Source: Candidatus Kuenenia stuttgartensis
Lineage (GTDB): Bacteria; Planctomycetota; Planctomycetia; Isosphaerales; Isosphaeraceae
Assembly: GCA_945874095.1 (NCBI GenBank)
Contig: CAMCFM010000122.1
Location: forward strand, 1 to 9,676
DNA length: 9,676 bases
Direction: 5' to 3'
The position numbers and the translations under genes are program-made. The first letter of the stretch is position 1. The number at the start of each line of letters is the position of its first letter. The notes beneath the pieces were generated by a model. The model ran no database searches and was not told the origin of the DNA. It was given only the letters and a program-made list of their open reading frames with translations. Below, piece by piece: positions 1 to 6,575 of this stretch.

Positions 1-258
1 GCAGGTATCCCCCCGGCAACCCCGATTTCGGCTGCAATTTCGTTCGTCATTTTCCTCTTTCTAATCATGATTCTGTTCGAAACCACTGGAGCAGAAACAT
101 GGATTGTGGCCGGAGTGGCGCTGGCCATTTCATACGGAATCAGCCACTACAGCCACCCTGATGCACCTCGCCAAATTAAGAAAACTGGCGGAGTCCACCA
201 CGGGGCATCACATAAAGCTAAGGCCAAAAGTAAAGCCGCAGCTTCACAAGGGCGATAA
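1..258 (+). CDS. C-terminal end of a multi-spanning membrane protein, possibly an APC-type permease (partial)
   Basis: The reading frame is open from the first base and ends with TAA at 256-258, so 85 residues are visible and the start lies outside the window. Two hydrophobic helices can be seen, about residues 11-26 and 34-50, separated by a short polar turn (ETTGAET). They are followed by a tail of about 35 residues rich in Lys, Ala and His (for example KAKAKSKAAAS) that should lie in the cytoplasm. The preceding GIPPATP and the paired terminal helices resemble the end of APC-superfamily amino acid permeases, but this is only a resemblance. The internal ATG at 67 is not a good start, because it would begin inside the first helix. 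Transport function is inferred; the substrate is unknown. Confidence 0.55.
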   Translation, partial: AGIPPATPISAAISFVIFLFLIMILFETTGAETWIVAGVALAISYGISHYSHPDAPRQIKKTGGVHHGASHKAKAKSKAAASQGR

Positions 259-409
259 GCTCTCCAAAAATCAGCCTAGACAAAAACGCTCAAAAGCGTA
301 CAGTTGTAAACCAAACAAGGCGCCCATGGATGGGCCACTTGATTGGCTTTGCCTTCTCATAATCCAGCCATCGACGCGGATTTGGGGCGAGGACCGATAA
401 AATGGAAAT

Positions 410-413
410 GGAG
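410..413 (+). promoter_or_regulatory. Shine-Dalgarno GGAG supporting a GTG start at 421
   Basis: GGAG lies 7 bases before the GTG at 421. The alternative in-frame TTG at 343 has no purine-rich sequence at a suitable distance, so this site decides the start of the channel gene. A -10-like CATAAT at 358-363 without a clear -35 would put a transcript start near 370, downstream of the TTG. This also fits GTG 421, but weakly. Confidence 0.45.
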
Positions 414-420
414 TTCCACG

Positions 421-1218
421 GTGATCGACCAAAGCACATCTTCTATTGTTGAATTTGATATTCCCCTTGAGCAACCCGATAAACCCGCCGTCAGCATCCC
501 CCACTTTGTCTTTATACAACAGACTAAAACTGAATCGATTCTGGAAGTTTCCACACCTTCCCTATTAAATCAAAAAACGAATCTGATCGTGACGTTTGCA
601 GGCGTAATCCTGCTTTTGGTCCAACTGGTTCAGATCGAAGATCCTGTTGGAATTGACTTGGTAGAAGTTCTGGATACCTTGGTCTGCATAACTCTGATTA
701 CCGATTTCTTTTACGATTTAGCCTATTCCAACAACAGGAAAGCACTCCTTAAAACCCGCTGGTGGGAGCCGTTTGCATCCATTCCCATGATTGATGCAGC
801 GCAGAAAGCAGTTCTGGCGGTTCGGTTATTGCGTATCCTCAGACTCCTGCGGATTTTTAAGCTCCACCGTGAATTAAGGCTCTTTTTAAGTAGCAGCTAT
901 GACTTCCTTCAAAAGAACCGGATTCTCGACCTTTCATGCTTCGTAGGTCTCACCATTCTGACCGGTTCTCTCGGCTTCTTCTATGCCGAACAGGGCGTGA
1001 ATCCAGCCCTTCACAGCTACAAAGATAGTATCTGGTGGGCCATGGTCACCGTCACCACAATTGGATACGGCGATATTTATCCCGTCACAACCGCTGGACG
1101 ATTTGTTGCCATGATCATGATGTTCATCGGTATCGGATGCGTCAGCCTTCTCACCGCCTTGATCGCCAGCACTTTTCTTCGTGAAAACAAATGCCAAAAC
1201 TGCGGCAGTGATATTTAG
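421..1218 (+). CDS. Voltage-gated-type potassium channel, six transmembrane segments
   Basis: This 265-residue inner-membrane protein should form a tetrameric K+ channel. After an N-terminal cytoplasmic stretch of about 50 residues come S1 (about 54-72), S2 (about 80-102), S3 (about 112-126) and a very regular S4. S4 has basic residues at every third position: R135, R138, R141, R144, K147, R150 and R153. S5 is about 168-190, the pore helix and filter follow (TIGYGD, 213-218), and S6 is about 228-253. The TIGYGD filter is the K+-selective signature, and the spaced arginines are the voltage-sensor signature. The protein ends in KCQNCGSDI, a CxxC pair (C258, C261) just after S6. No RCK/TrkA or cyclic-nucleotide domain follows. 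The start is taken as GTG 421 because of its Shine-Dalgarno; TTG at 343 would add 26 residues. It lies 162 bases after the preceding membrane-protein gene on the same strand, with no functional link visible. Confidence 0.9.
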   Translation: MIDQSTSSIVEFDIPLEQPDKPAVSIPHFVFIQQTKTESILEVSTPSLLNQKTNLIVTFAGVILLLVQLVQIEDPVGIDLVEVLDTLVCITLITDFFYDLAYSNNRKALLKTRWWEPFASIPMIDAAQKAVLAVRLLRILRLLRIFKLHRELRLFLSSSYDFLQKNRILDLSCFVGLTILTGSLGFFYAEQGVNPALHSYKDSIWWAMVTVTTIGYGDIYPVTTAGRFVAMIMMFIGIGCVSLLTALIASTFLRENKCQNCGSDI

Positions 1219-1253
1219 GAATAAGCCAAAGATAACTTCCCGTTTTTAAAATC

Positions 1254-1318
1254 AATGAACCGGGGCTAGATAAGCAGCGATACCCCCCGATTCGCGGAAA
1301 GAAATGAACCGGGGCTAG
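1254..1318. repeat. 16-bp direct repeat, two perfect copies, 49-base period
   Basis: AATGAACCGGGGCTAG occurs at 1254-1269 and again, identically, at 1303-1318. A third, shorter relative (ACCGG-CTAGATAA) appears at about 1326-1338; its CTAGATAA matches the sequence that straddles and follows copy 1 (1266-1273). Two copies are too few and too short to be a CRISPR array. They look like pieces of a dispersed intergenic repeat, which is inference. Confidence 0.6.
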
Positions 1319-1372
1319 CGACAAGACCGGCTAGATAAACCTTGAGCGGTCAGCAATAAGATTTGTAGGGTG

Positions 1373-1384
1373 CCGATGCATCGG
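1373..1384. repeat. Perfect 12-bp palindrome
   Basis: CCGATGCATCGG is its own reverse complement. It sits at the outer edge of the left arm of the larger inverted repeat and overlaps it by two bases (1383-1384). It may be part of that element or a dyad binding site; nothing in the flanks decides. Confidence 0.55.
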
Positions 1385-1544
1385 TGGGGTGAAGCCCGCC
1401 ATTCGTGGCGCGAACGGATGACGTCGATTTATCCGGTCATTCGTAAGTTGAAAATCATGTGTTGTATTGTGTATGAAATGCAATCTATGATTCATTGTGC
1501 AAACATTCCACATGGATTTGCGAAAGGTGGGCTTCACCCCCACC
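1383..1544. repeat. Imperfect inverted repeat bounding a ~160-bp element
   Basis: The left arm 1383-1400 (GGTGGGGTGAAGCCCGCC) is matched by the reverse complement of the right arm 1526-1544, with one extra G and one mismatch that can pair as G-U. About 125 bases of AT-richer sequence lie between the arms. The layout suits a small non-coding palindromic element or MITE-like remnant. No transposase gene is present and no target-site duplication was identified. Confidence 0.5.
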
Positions 1545-1602
1545 ATACAGGAACGGGGATTGTCAATCGAATGTCTCATTCACGACCGTTGGAAGTATAA
1601 AA

Positions 1603-1619
1603 GCCAAGTGGTGCTTGGC
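1603..1619. repeat. Short hairpin (6-bp stem, 5-base loop)
   Basis: GCCAAG at 1603-1608 pairs perfectly with CTTGGC at 1614-1619 around the loop TGGTG. No T-tract follows on either strand, so it is not called a terminator. It may belong to the dispersed repeats of this intergenic region. Confidence 0.4.
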
Positions 1620-1781
1620 CACGATTGGCCTAAAAACCACCTGGAAGCAGGCTTGGCAACGAAGGGCATGAGGTTGGGGATGTTGATGACCTTAGGATAT
1701 CCCTATTAATACCAGCCTCCTCTGGAGCCCAATCACCCAAAAACCGGAAGTTATTTCTCATTTGTTCCTCAGCAAATTCTC

Positions 1782-2537
1782 TCATTCGTCTGGTTCAAGC
1801 TGAAAAACCACTCTCACTCTCACAGTCAATGTGGATTCGCCGCCAGCCACAGGGGCAGGCGATGCTGCGGCCATGGCTCGCATGCCTCTATCAAACATCG
1901 GCTGCGGGAAATTCCCTTCCACACCTTGCTCTTCAATGTGCATCACCGCACCGGGTTTCACTCTATCGCCGCTGCAATATAGGCTTGCACGCCGTCTCGC
2001 GTCCGCTACAGCCGCTCCTCGAACCTTATCAAGAAACTCTTCGGCTTTATCCACATCAAACGAAATTCCGTACACCTGATTGGCCCCGTTCTGAATCAGA
2101 ATATCCAGCATGGCCCCAAGACGATCGATTTGGCGAACCTTGACATGAACTGTGTTTGTCACCTGATAGCCCACCACGCGTGGCACAAATTCACCACGTG
2201 CGCCTGGCTGGGGTTGTGAATACTGAGGCTGAACGGAGAGGTTCGAAGTCCTTAAATCTTTCTCTTCAACACCCTGCGCCTTAATCACAGTAAAAAGAGC
2301 GTTCATCGACGCACTATTATCCGCCAACGCCTGGGCCGCCGTAGCCGCACTTGTCACAACCCCGACATTGATATTGGCCATGTCAGGCTTGACCTTCACC
2401 TCCGCAGACCCTGTGACGATAATCGTATGCTTATCCATGCCTGAGCCGCCTTTGTGTTCCTGGGAATGAGCCTGCTGGCTGGCAAAAAGAATTGTCCCAA
2501 CAACCATCGCAAGGCTGAATTTGTGCGAGCTGAACAT
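1782..2537 (-). CDS. Secreted SIMPL-domain (DUF541, YggE/BP26-type) protein
   Basis: This 251-residue protein starts with a clear Sec signal peptide: basic N-end, hydrophobic core at about residues 8-19 and a likely cut after AHS at 25. The mature part begins with HTIIVTGSAEVKVKPDMANINVGV, the recognisable start of the SIMPL fold. It continues with the usual long helix, the NLSVQPQYS strand, the VVGYQVTNTVHVKV strand and the helix-rich segment ending DARRRASLYCSGD. The end is a beta strand (STLTVRVRVVFQLEP). Family members such as E. coli YggE are linked to reduced oxidative stress, and Brucella BP26 is a periplasmic antigen; a precise biochemical role is not known. The start is supported by GGAAG 8 bases upstream of the ATG. 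The gene lies alone between an intergenic repeat region and the ABC importer operon, 196 bases from the permease stop on the same strand. Confidence 0.88.
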   Translation of the reverse strand: MFSSHKFSLAMVVGTILFASQQAHSQEHKGGSGMDKHTIIVTGSAEVKVKPDMANINVGVVTSAATAAQALADNSASMNALFTVIKAQGVEEKDLRTSNLSVQPQYSQPQPGARGEFVPRVVGYQVTNTVHVKVRQIDRLGAMLDILIQNGANQVYGISFDVDKAEEFLDKVRGAAVADARRRASLYCSGDRVKPGAVMHIEEQGVEGNFPQPMFDRGMRAMAAASPAPVAGGESTLTVRVRVVFQLEPDE

Positions 2538-2585
2538 GGTCTATTCTTCCTTAGAAAGGTTGATGAAATTCCGGCCATTGTGTGT

Positions 2586-2617
2586 GGACAACCGGTTTTC
2601 GTAAAAAAACCGAGTCC
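2586..2617 (-). promoter_or_regulatory. Stem-loop in the likely 5' leader of the SIMPL gene
   Basis: CGGTTTT (2593-2599) pairs with AAAACCG (2606-2612), and the outer GGAC (2586-2589) pairs with GTCC (2614-2617) across unpaired bases. On the minus strand it lies 49-80 bases before the SIMPL start and just after the candidate -10 at 2625-2630. It could be a leader hairpin or the end of read-through from the permease gene. The T-run is inside the structure and not after it, so it is not a standard terminator. Confidence 0.35.
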
Positions 2618-2624
2618 CTAATCT

Positions 2625-2630
2625 ATTCTA
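2625..2630 (-). promoter_or_regulatory. Possible -10 box for the SIMPL gene
   Basis: On the minus strand the sequence TAGAAT matches five of six positions of the sigma70 -10 consensus. The best -35 at an 18-base spacing (TGAACT) is poor, so this is only a weak candidate. Transcription would start near 2618 and give a leader of about 80 bases. Confidence 0.25.
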
Positions 2631-2635
2631 CAAGT

Positions 2636-2667
2636 GACAGGTCCGAAAAGTTCATCTTTTCGCTGTC
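2636..2667. repeat. Stem-loop downstream of the ABC operon
   Basis: GACAG (2636-2640) and CGAAAAG (2644-2650) pair with CTTTTCG (2656-2662) and CTGTC (2663-2667), giving 12 paired bases with one 3-base bulge and a 5-base loop. It lies 67-98 bases past the permease stop (minus strand). It could mark the 3' end of the importer transcript, but no U-tract follows, so a protein-independent terminator is not claimed. Confidence 0.4.
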
Positions 2668-2733
2668 ATTTTGATGTGATTTCCCATTTTTTTATCGGCC
2701 AGAATCACGCATTCATCTCAGACAACAGCCCCA

Positions 2734-3831
2734 TTACGCACCTGTCCCACGGCTCGCCAATCGAGATCGAAACTTGTCTACCGCCACCGCAGTGACAATA
2801 ATCAGTCCAATCAGAATGTCTTGCGAAGCATTCGGGATCCCTGCATGCACACAGCCACTTTTCAAGACTCGCATGACCAACGCCCCAACCAGAGTCCCGA
2901 GAACTGCTCCCTCGCCGCCCGCCAGAGAACCCCCACCAATCACCACCGCTGCAATCACTTCAAGCTCAAGCCCAGAGGCCACAACAGGGTCGCCAGTCCC
3001 GTTCATCTCTGCAAATTGCATCACACCCGCCATGGCAGTGAGCAATCCACATAAGGTGTAAACCGAGATTTTAATCAAACCCACGCGAAGTCCGCAAAGT
3101 CGGGCTGTAGCTTCATTCGAACCAATGGCCACGACATATCGACCCCAGATCGTTTTTCTCAATAAAATCCATACGACGAATGCGACGAATAACAGTAGCC
3201 AGACAGCCGGTGGTACTGCGGTCAGAATACGACGAAATGGGGTCGGCAGACCGTTCGCAAACTCTTGCAAACCAGGCCCTGATTCAATCGCCATCACCTC
3301 CGACAACCATTTCGGCTTCAACTCGGTCGGAAAATAAACGGCCGTATTTTTTGCGAGTAGTTTTGCACCACCTCGATACACCTGCAGCGCACCAAGTGTC
3401 ACAATAAACGGCAATAAACCAAGCCTGTCGATCGTCAACCCATTTAAAAATCCACACAATGTACCCACCCCAAGGCCAGCCAATATGCAGACCGGCATGG
3501 AATAACCGCCGTCTCGCCCCATCAATCCTGTCACAACCGTGACCAATGCCACCTGTGAACCCACGGAAAGATCGATCCCACCCGCGATTACGACCAGAGT
3601 CATTCCCAGTGCAGAAAGCCCTACAATCACAGATTGAACAGCAATTGTCCGCAAATTAAATTCTGTTAGAAATGTTCCTTCTGCACGAGTCAGCCAGGCA
3701 AACAACAGGACTGTTAATACAAGTCCAGCAAATGGTCCCCCTGATGCCAGTAATTGCAATATTCTCGATTTCCATTCAAGTCGTTGGCGTACGGCCGTTT
3801 TAGAATTCGGGTCTTGTTCGATTTTATTCAT
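2734..3831 (-). CDS. ABC importer permease, RbsC/BPD_transp_2 family
   Basis: This 365-residue polytopic inner-membrane protein should form the dimeric channel of a sugar-type importer, receiving substrate from the lipoprotein encoded at the operon start. Family hallmarks are the GGIDLSVGS segment at residues 84-92, the cytoplasmic coupling loop containing GSNEATARLCGL, and the following conserved stretch ELEVIAAVVIGGGSLAGGEG. It is longer than E. coli RbsC (about 320). The extra length lies in a hydrophilic N-terminus of about 25 residues and a periplasmic-looking insert between about residues 160 and 210. Its ATG overlaps the end of the ATPase gene by 8 bases (ATGAATAA), which implies translational coupling. 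The substrate is not evident; the family handles pentoses, hexoses and related small ligands. Confidence 0.93.
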   Translation of the reverse strand: MNKIEQDPNSKTAVRQRLEWKSRILQLLASGGPFAGLVLTVLLFAWLTRAEGTFLTEFNLRTIAVQSVIVGLSALGMTLVVIAGGIDLSVGSQVALVTVVTGLMGRDGGYSMPVCILAGLGVGTLCGFLNGLTIDRLGLLPFIVTLGALQVYRGGAKLLAKNTAVYFPTELKPKWLSEVMAIESGPGLQEFANGLPTPFRRILTAVPPAVWLLLFVAFVVWILLRKTIWGRYVVAIGSNEATARLCGLRVGLIKISVYTLCGLLTAMAGVMQFAEMNGTGDPVVASGLELEVIAAVVIGGGSLAGGEGAVLGTLVGALVMRVLKSGCVHAGIPNASQDILIGLIIVTAVAVDKFRSRLASRGTGA

Positions 3832-5395
3832 GGTTTATTTCCAATACTTCACCCGAATGTCCCGATGTCGCCAGCCCCATGATTTCTTCGACTGTCCATT
3901 TTTCTACAGGTCTGGCGTTTGACAATTGACCTGCATTCATCACAGCCAGATCGTCGCATAAGCCCATCAGCTCAGGCAGGTAGGAACTGATCACGACGAC
4001 TGCCCGCCCTTCATCGGCTTTTTGGCGAATCATGCGGTAAATTTCCACCTTCGCACCCACATCCACACCACGCGTTGGTTCGTCGAGAATCATCACATCG
4101 CCGTTTTGTTCAAACAGTCTCGCCAATGCCACTTTCTGCTGATTTCCACCCGAAAGATATCGCACTGCCTGCCTGGCGGATTGACACTTAACGCCAATCT
4201 TTTGAACCCAGTTCTCCGCTCGTTGCCGTGATTTTGCTCCCGAAATAAATCCGAACCTGGCACTTCTCGCATACGTCGGATAAAGCATGTTCTCTTCAAT
4301 TGTCCGATTCACCGCCAGTCCTTCACCAGCCCTATCCTCACTCAACAACCCAAGTCCCATTTGAATGCGATTCCTGGTCCGCTCACGAATGTGAATCACT
4401 CGCCCTGAAACTTTCATCTCGCCTACTGTCTGCGGATCTAAACCCATGATCACTCTGGCCATCTCCGTCCTGCCTGAACCAATCAACCCTGCTATCCCAA
4501 AAATCCGCCCTTTTGCTACTTGAAATGAAACCTTTTTTGGCAATTTCCGTCCTGCAACGGCATGGGATTCAAATAAAACTTCACCAAGGTCGTATGATTC
4601 CTGAGTTTCGTGTGGCGAGTGCTTGATTCTCTGGGGATAGAGATCTTCAATCGACCGACCGACCATCGCCGCAATCATCGAATTCCGATCCCAGTTTTTC
4701 TTGTCAGCCACACGAACAAGCTGGCCATCGCGAAAAACTGCAATCTTATCCGCCACTCGATCCACTTCGTCCAAAGCATGGCTGATAAATACTATGGCAA
4801 GTCCGCGACTCTTTAATCGATCAATGACTTGAAATAATCGCTCCGTGTCGGCTTCTGTCAGGCTGCTTGTCGGCTCATCCAATAATAGAACTCGTGCATT
4901 TGATGCCAAAGCCCTTGCGATTTCAACAATCTGACGAACCCCTGGACTTAATGAACTCACAGACTGATTTAAATCGAGATCTGCATAATCCAACTCCGCC
5001 AATATCGATCTGGCCATCAATCGACACTGACGCCCAGATCGCCAGCCGAATCGGTTCGGCTCGCGCCCCAGCATGATATTGGCTTCCACGGAAAGATGAG
5101 GGGCCAGGCATAACTCCTGATGAACAATCGCAACTCCCTTGCGCAGAGCTTCGCGAGGCCCACCAGGCTTAAACTCTTCACCACAGAATTGCAATTCACC
5201 TTCATCAGGACGAATCTGGCCGCTGATGATTTTCAGGAGCGTACTTTTACCCGCCCCATTTTCTCCAACAATTGCCAGACATTCACCGCCATTGATATCC
5301 AGGTCCAAGCCTGACAGGGCAGTGGTTGCTCCATATCGCTTGGTGATATCCCGCAGAATCAATTGCATTACAGGTGGTTGCAATTCACTGGTCAT
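3824..5395 (-). CDS. ABC importer double ATPase, RbsA family
   Basis: This 523-residue cytoplasmic protein has two fused nucleotide-binding domains and energises the importer. Domain 1 has Walker A GENGAGKST (44-52), Q-loop HQEL (92-95), a divergent signature LSPGVRQ (149-155), Walker B LLLDEPT (170-176) and the switch His206. Domain 2 has a degenerate Walker A, GLIGSGRTE (303-311), with Arg where Lys is normal. It keeps a canonical signature LSGGNQQ (414-420) and Walker B MILDEPT (435-441), and has SSY where the switch His would be. This asymmetry, one good site and one degenerate site, is the normal pattern of RbsA/XylG/MglA proteins. Length matches the family (about 500). The start ATG overlaps the upstream gene's TGA by 4 bases (ATGA). 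Confidence 0.95.
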   Translation of the reverse strand: MTSELQPPVMQLILRDITKRYGATTALSGLDLDINGGECLAIVGENGAGKSTLLKIISGQIRPDEGELQFCGEEFKPGGPREALRKGVAIVHQELCLAPHLSVEANIMLGREPNRFGWRSGRQCRLMARSILAELDYADLDLNQSVSSLSPGVRQIVEIARALASNARVLLLDEPTSSLTEADTERLFQVIDRLKSRGLAIVFISHALDEVDRVADKIAVFRDGQLVRVADKKNWDRNSMIAAMVGRSIEDLYPQRIKHSPHETQESYDLGEVLFESHAVAGRKLPKKVSFQVAKGRIFGIAGLIGSGRTEMARVIMGLDPQTVGEMKVSGRVIHIRERTRNRIQMGLGLLSEDRAGEGLAVNRTIEENMLYPTYARSARFGFISGAKSRQRAENWVQKIGVKCQSARQAVRYLSGGNQQKVALARLFEQNGDVMILDEPTRGVDVGAKVEIYRMIRQKADEGRAVVVISSYLPELMGLCDDLAVMNAGQLSNARPVEKWTVEEIMGLATSGHSGEVLEINHE

Positions 5396-6468
5396 GGTTT
5401 GCGGGCAGTCAGACCCATGCTGTCGAGCACGCGTAACATGCCCACAGTGCTCGATTCATTTGGAGTAAACACGCCGTCAATCTGGCCCCTGTAGCGTGCA
5501 ATCAGATTCTGGGAAGCCTGTTGAGCCGAATCCGCTGTGGCACCGGCATATTGATCGTTTGAAAGATAGGTAATTCCAGGAAAATCCTTGGCAATCGTAT
5601 CCGTAAATCCCTTCTCTCGCTCATCGGTACTGGCCGAGCCCACATTATATCTCAACAAGATAATTCGCCCCTTACCGCTCAGCAATTCGCCAAGCCGTTT
5701 GGCGGCAATCACACCGCCGTTATAATTATTGGTTGCCACGTAAGCGGATATTTTCTTGGATTCCAGGCCTGAGTCAAAAACGACCACAGGAATCCCCTTG
5801 GCAATGGCCTGTTCCACAGGTTCGACCAAGGCTCGAGCGTCGAGAGGAGCCAGAATCATGGCGTCTACCTTGCTGGCCACTGCACTTTGGACCAGCTTGA
5901 TCTGGTCCGCCCGGTCGTCTTCTTTAGTTGGTCCCTGCCAGATAATTTCTACATCGCCCAGCTCCTGTGCTGCCTTCGAGGCACCCGCATGAACCGACTT
6001 CCAATGCTCGTGAGTGGTGCCTTTGGGGATGACCATCACCCGAAACTTCTTGGCTTTATCGCCTGCGGACTTGCTGTCAGCCGTATGCTCCAACTTGGGT
6101 GGAAGCACGAGGTTTTTGAGTTCAGGTTTGTCAATATTCTCAGGCGTGATCAGGTGCTCGCCTGTCCCGATGACAGCATCCACCTTATTTTTACGAAGAA
6201 TTTCGCTAATCGCTTTGACGGACTTATAACCCATCTGAAACGGGTCTTGAAGCAGCAGACCTTGAATCTTGCCGGCCCTCATGGCTTCCACAAGTGGTGG
6301 ACTTCCATCAAAACCTACAAAAACAACAGGCTTTGGGGACCCGGTAGCGGTTCCAGCAGGTGTCGCAGGTATTGGCGAATTTGAAGAGGACGGTTGGCCC
6401 CCACATCCTGAAACAAAGGCCAAGGTGATGAGTGCCGAGAACCATCCGCCAATTTGTCGCAAACGCAT
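5392..6468 (-). CDS. RbsB-like sugar-binding lipoprotein, apparently circularly permuted
   Basis: This 358-residue substrate-binding protein should be the extracytoplasmic receptor of the importer encoded just after it. Residues 1-22 form a lipoprotein signal (basic MRLR, hydrophobic core, lipobox VSGC with Cys22), followed by a Ser/Pro/Thr-rich tether (23-46). Residues 47-122 match the segment that is normally C-terminal in RbsB-family proteins, beginning VVFVGFDGSPPLVEAM and ending LITPENIDKPELKNLV. A charged linker (about 123-140) leads to KKFRVMVIPKG at 140-150, the usual N-terminal strand. From there the normal order runs on to NESSTVGMLRVLDSMGLTARKP, where the protein stops just before the VGFDG strand would be expected. 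D232, R284, N337, D54 and Q74 correspond to RbsB ribose contacts D89, R141, N190, D215 and Q235. The start at 6468 is chosen for the signal peptide; the frame is open to 6690 but would bury the signal and overlap the divergent gene. Confidence 0.93.
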   Translation of the reverse strand: MRLRQIGGWFSALITLAFVSGCGGQPSSSNSPIPATPAGTATGSPKPVVFVGFDGSPPLVEAMRAGKIQGLLLQDPFQMGYKSVKAISEILRKNKVDAVIGTGEHLITPENIDKPELKNLVLPPKLEHTADSKSAGDKAKKFRVMVIPKGTTHEHWKSVHAGASKAAQELGDVEIIWQGPTKEDDRADQIKLVQSAVASKVDAMILAPLDARALVEPVEQAIAKGIPVVVFDSGLESKKISAYVATNNYNGGVIAAKRLGELLSGKGRIILLRYNVGSASTDEREKGFTDTIAKDFPGITYLSNDQYAGATADSAQQASQNLIARYRGQIDGVFTPNESSTVGMLRVLDSMGLTARKP

Positions 6469-6530
6469 GGACGACGACCTATGATATTTGAGGAAAGCCG
6501 GTGTTTGGAGAGGGCGAGATGAGGTTAGCC

Positions 6531-6551
6531 CTGATTGGATAAGACTATCAG
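6531..6551. promoter_or_regulatory. Possible operator overlapping the importer promoter
   Basis: CTGAT (6531-6535) and ATCAG (6547-6551) form a 5-bp inverted repeat with 11 bases between the arms. It overlaps the -10 box and the expected transcription start of the importer operon, where a repressor would act. The arms are short, and no regulator gene lies in the window, so this is tentative. Confidence 0.25.
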
Positions 6552-6575
6552 AACCGAACAGGTGGGCATTGTCAA
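6547..6575 (-). promoter_or_regulatory. Sigma70-like promoter for the ABC importer operon
   Basis: On the minus strand a perfect -35 consensus TTGACA (6575-6570) is followed, after 17 bases, by TCTGAT (6552-6547), which matches four of six -10 positions. Transcription would begin near 6540 and give a leader of about 70 bases before the ATG at 6468. Position and spacing suit the first gene of the three-gene operon. Confidence 0.5.

Larger units (their letters stand above)
1219..1781. other. 563-base gene-free, repeat-bearing intergenic region
   Basis: This stretch lies between the channel gene (plus strand) and the 3' end of the SIMPL gene (minus strand), so it contains only transcript ends. 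No open frame in it has both a convincing start and a recognisable protein; the candidates at 1370-1600, 1497-1709 and 1331-1579 (minus) lack a ribosome site and family motifs. It holds a 16-bp direct repeat, a perfect 12-bp palindrome, an imperfect inverted repeat with arms at 1383-1400 and 1526-1544, and a 6-bp hairpin at 1603-1619. No intrinsic terminator with a T-tract was found for either flanking gene. Confidence 0.75.

Noticed and set aside
322..335. GCCCA/TGGGC hairpin after the first gene as a terminator
   Set aside because: The stem is only 5 bp and no T-tract follows; a similar 5-bp hairpin at 286-299 (ACGCT/AGCGT) fails for the same reason.
1254..1318. CRISPR-like array
   Set aside because: Only two 16-base copies with one 33-base spacer and no cas genes; too short and too few.
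1370..1600. Plus-strand 76-codon open frame and its minus-strand counterpart at 1331-1579
   Set aside because: Both span the inverted-repeat element; their composition follows the repeats and no protein family is recognisable.
1497..1709. Plus-strand 70-codon open frame in the intergenic region
   Set aside because: GTG start without a ribosome site, runs through the repeat and hairpin sequences, no recognisable motif.
3824..5395. Loss-of-function in the ATPase second domain (Arg for Walker A Lys, no switch His)
   Set aside because: This degeneracy is normal for RbsA-type double ATPases, with one consensus site and one degenerate site.
5887..6384. 165-codon plus-strand open frame opposite the binding-protein gene
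   Set aside because: Antisense shadow of a gene with a clear family match and signal peptide.
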